Below are positions 6,103 to 7,928 of a DNA stretch of 7,928 nt, piece by piece. The notes under the pieces are model-generated. The model saw only the letters and a program-made list of their open reading frames with translations, was not told the origin of the DNA and did not search any database. Within the stretch, counting starts at the first letter, position 1; each line of letters starts with the position of its first letter. This DNA is from Candidatus Nomurabacteria bacterium. GTDB taxonomy: Bacteria > Patescibacteriota > Minisyncoccia > Phycocordibacterales > UBA2100. The position numbers and the translations under genes are program-made. The DNA is taken from the NCBI GenBank assembly GCA_943359705.1, contig CALRIB010000039.1, positions 1 to 7,928 on the forward strand. Direction: 5' to 3'.

Positions 6103-7197
6103 GTGCAGCACAACACCGCGCGGGGCCCGTACAAGGGGGGTCTCCGCTACCACCCGAAAGTGGACATGGACGAAGTGAAGGCGCTCTCCTTTTGGATGAC
6201 GATGAAAAATGCCATCGTCGATGTGCCGTTCGGCGGCGGCAAGGGCGGTATTGCGGTTGACCCCAAGAAACTCTCGGCAGCCGAGCTCGAGCGCCTCACG
6301 CGCGAGTTTGCGCGCAAACTCGCGCCCGTTATAGGTCCCGAGATAGATGTGCCGGCACCCGATGTGAATACGAACGGCACGATTATGGGTTGGATACGCG
6401 ATGAGTATGAGAAGGAGGTCGGGAAAGACTCGCCGGCTGTTATTACCGGAAAATCTCTCAAAGACGGAGGTTCGGAAGGTCGTACCGAAGCAACGGGACA
6501 GGGCGGTAGGTACGCGCTGGACGCTTTTATGCGCCTCCGCGAGCGCTCTCCCCGCGGCATGACGGTTGCGATACAGGGTTTTGGCAACGTCGGCAGCTAC
6601 CTCGCGCGCTACCTGCAGGAATCCGGATTCACCATCGTAGCTCTCTCCGATTCAAAAGGCGGCATTTATGTGCCAAACGGAATTACTGATTTGGGCGCGA
6701 TAGAACAGTGCAAGGAAAAAAGCGGCAAAGTGGCCGGCTGCTACTGCGTCGGCAGCGTCTGCGATATTTCCAACATGGAGCAAATGGGAGGCAAAGATAT
6801 TTCGCCCGAAGATGTGCTCACACTTCCTGTAGATGTCGTCGTCCCGGCCGCGCTTGAAAATGCCATTACCGAAAAGAATGCCGGCGATATCAAGGCATCT
6901 ATCGTCCTCGAAATGGCCAACGGTCCTACAACGCGCGAGGCCGACGAGATATTGCGCGAGAAAGACGTGATGGTCATTCCCGACGTTCTGGCCAACGCGG
7001 GCGGCGTGGCCGTCTCATATTTCGAGTGGTACCAGAACATGCACAACGAAAAATGGACAAAGGCGGACGTCTTCTCAAAACTGAAAGAAAAAATGGATTC
7101 CGCATCGGAGGAAGTCGATGAGGCATCCAAGAAGTACAAAGTTTCCTTACGCGATGCTGCGTACATCGTTGCACTTGAGCGGCTAGCCAAAGCGTAG
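6103..7197 (+). CDS. gdhA: Glutamate dehydrogenase, main body (downstream of the in-frame TAA)
   Basis: This frame carries nearly all of a glutamate dehydrogenase (reversible NAD(P)-linked conversion of glutamate to 2-oxoglutarate and ammonia). Numbering as a 421-residue whole: RGPYKGGLRYHP with Lys68; WMTMKNAIVDVPFGGGKGG with substrate and catalytic lysines 92 and 104; PAPDVNT with Asp144; NAD(P)-loop QGFGNVG (215-221); PAALENAIT near 306; EMANGPTT near 327; PDVLANAGGVAVSYFEW near 350-366. All expected catalytic residues are intact. A cysteine-bearing stretch AGCYCVGSVC (268-277) sits where most homologues have a short loop. The GTG at 6103 is the first possible start after the TAA; starting there would remove 57 residues, including two strands of the substrate domain, so a product from GTG is unlikely to fold normally. 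AAGG at 6092-6095 is a possible ribosome site for it. Stop is TAG. Confidence 0.9.
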   Translation: MQHNTARGPYKGGLRYHPKVDMDEVKALSFWMTMKNAIVDVPFGGGKGGIAVDPKKLSAAELERLTREFARKLAPVIGPEIDVPAPDVNTNGTIMGWIRDEYEKEVGKDSPAVITGKSLKDGGSEGRTEATGQGGRYALDAFMRLRERSPRGMTVAIQGFGNVGSYLARYLQESGFTIVALSDSKGGIYVPNGITDLGAIEQCKEKSGKVAGCYCVGSVCDISNMEQMGGKDISPEDVLTLPVDVVVPAALENAITEKNAGDIKASIVLEMANGPTTREADEILREKDVMVIPDVLANAGGVAVSYFEWYQNMHNEKWTKADVFSKLKEKMDSASEEVDEASKKYKVSLRDAAYIVALERLAKA

Positions 7198-7206
7198 ACG
7201 TTTTGC

Positions 7207-7235
7207 TCGACAATCGAAGTAATAGACGGTAAGGT
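7207..7235 (+). promoter_or_regulatory. Possible promoter of the inositol-monophosphatase-like gene
   Basis: TCGACA (7207-7212) and TAAGGT (7230-7235) are separated by 17 bp, and TAAGGT ends 7 nt before the ATG at 7243. TCGACA is the same -35-like hexamer as before gdhA. TAAGGT keeps only the key T, A and final T of a -10. The AAGG within it could instead be a Shine-Dalgarno site at 8-nt spacing, with transcription from gdhA. Confidence 0.25.
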
Positions 7236-7242
7236 CTTCGGA

Positions 7243-7928
7243 ATGGACAAATTTATCCAACGTATCGCGAAAGAGGCGGGCGTTGCAGTGATGAAAAAGT
7301 TCGGCAAAGTCGGCGTCAAATATATGAAATCGGACGCACTGTGGGACAGTGTGACTGAAGCCGATCTCGAATCTGACAGAATTATGGTTTCCGCCATCAA
7401 GAAGGCGTACCCGACGCACGGCATCATTTCCGAGGAAAGCGGCTCATACCATCCCGACGCCGAGTACGTGTGGATCATCGACCCGATAGACGGAACATAC
7501 AATTTTGTTTCGCGTGTGCCGCAGTTCGGAGTGATGATTTGTCTGGCCTATCGCGGCGAGCTACAACTTGCGGTCATCAATCTTCCTGCGACGAAAGAGT
7601 TCTTTTTTGCAAAAGCGGGGAAGGGAACGTACATGAACGGTAAGCGCATTCATTGCTCGAGCACCAAACGTTTACACAATAGTTTCGGGGCTGGCTCTTC
7701 AAGTATTCGGGAGCGCACCGCGCGTTTCCTGCTCAAGCTTGTTGCCGCCGCGAAAGCGGAGGATATTCAACTGGGCACTATGGCGAGTATGGCCGTAAAC
7801 GCCTGCTATACCGCTTGCGGTCGCCGCGATTGGATTGTGGCGCTTACCGGTGCATTCCATGACTTTGCTCCCGCCTACCTCATACTGAAAGAGGCCGGGT
7901 GCAAGGTGACTGACACAAAAGGAAGCCC
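7243..7928 (+). CDS. Inositol monophosphatase family protein (3' end outside window)
   Basis: The frame is open from ATG 7243 to the window end, giving 228 residues of a family usually 250-280 long. The Mg-dependent phosphatase motifs are present in order: VTEADLESD (37-45), IISEES with the metal-binding Glu pair (61-66), WIIDPIDGTYNFV (77-89) with Asp80 and Asp83, and HDFAPAYLILKEAGCKVTD (206-224), equivalent to the C-terminal 'WDxAAG...EAGG' motif with Asp207 kept and Trp replaced by His. The family hydrolyses inositol phosphates, 3'-phosphoadenosine 5'-phosphate, or fructose-1,6-bisphosphate; sequence alone does not settle the substrate. It begins 45 bp after gdhA on the same strand. AAGG at 7231-7234 is a plausible ribosome site supporting this start. 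There is no signal peptide, so it is cytoplasmic. Confidence 0.9.
   Translation, partial: MDKFIQRIAKEAGVAVMKKFGKVGVKYMKSDALWDSVTEADLESDRIMVSAIKKAYPTHGIISEESGSYHPDAEYVWIIDPIDGTYNFVSRVPQFGVMICLAYRGELQLAVINLPATKEFFFAKAGKGTYMNGKRIHCSSTKRLHNSFGAGSSSIRERTARFLLKLVAAAKAEDIQLGTMASMAVNACYTACGRRDWIVALTGAFHDFAPAYLILKEAGCKVTDTKGS

Noticed and set aside
7198..7242. tRNA or small RNA between gdhA and the IMPase gene
   Set aside because: The 45-bp gap is too short for a tRNA and shows no cloverleaf or strong hairpin.
6741..7502. Long open frame on the minus strand (253 codons)
   Set aside because: It lies opposite gdhA and the IMPase gene, both with unmistakable family motifs. Its translation is serine-rich with no recognisable domain, typical of antisense shadow frames.

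Overview
The window is about 7.9 kb of dense bacterial DNA, moderately GC-rich by eye. It has short intergenic gaps, almost no convincing Shine-Dalgarno sequences, and a large membrane protein of a type I associate with Candidate Phyla Radiation (Patescibacteria/Parcubacteria-like) genomes. I infer a CPR-type bacterium; the family evidence is from memory, so this is moderate confidence. No tRNA, rRNA, CRISPR array, transposase or phage gene is visible.

Layout. Positions 2-1441 (+) hold the C-terminal part of a bifunctional aspartate kinase/homoserine dehydrogenase (ThrA type), cut by the left window edge. After a strongly palindromic GC-rich spacer comes aspartate-semialdehyde dehydrogenase (1614-2705, +). 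A hairpin-rich convergent junction separates it from a divergent pyrroline-5-carboxylate-reductase-like gene (2820-3542, -). A 54-bp divergent promoter region leads to an uncharacterised 515-residue membrane protein (3597-5144, +). Next are a membrane-anchored polysaccharide-deacetylase-like protein that lacks its catalytic centre (5214-5909, +), a glutamate dehydrogenase reading frame interrupted by one in-frame TAA (5932-7197, +), and an inositol-monophosphatase-family enzyme that runs off the right edge (7243-7928, +).

How the genes fit together. ThrA and Asd together cover aspartate to homoserine: the kinase half makes aspartyl phosphate, Asd makes the semialdehyde, and the dehydrogenase half reduces it. 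This is the shared trunk for threonine, methionine and lysine/diaminopimelate. Glutamate dehydrogenase and the P5CR-like protein point to glutamate/proline metabolism. Most of the named enzymes belong to NAD(P)-dependent families acting on acidic amino acids or their semialdehydes, an unusual concentration if the host is a reduced CPR organism. The membrane protein and the deacetylase-like protein look like cell-surface functions.

Most notable points: (1) the single TAA inside an otherwise intact glutamate dehydrogenase; (2) -10-like hexamers 6-7 nt upstream of four or five start codons, suggesting leaderless mRNAs; (3) a deacetylase homologue that has cleanly lost the middle of its catalytic domain; (4) a ~120-bp palindromic element between thrA and asd flanked by 10-bp direct repeats; (5) all six visible gene ends use TAG. 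I found no clear multi-gene novel system (defence, mobile or biosynthetic).
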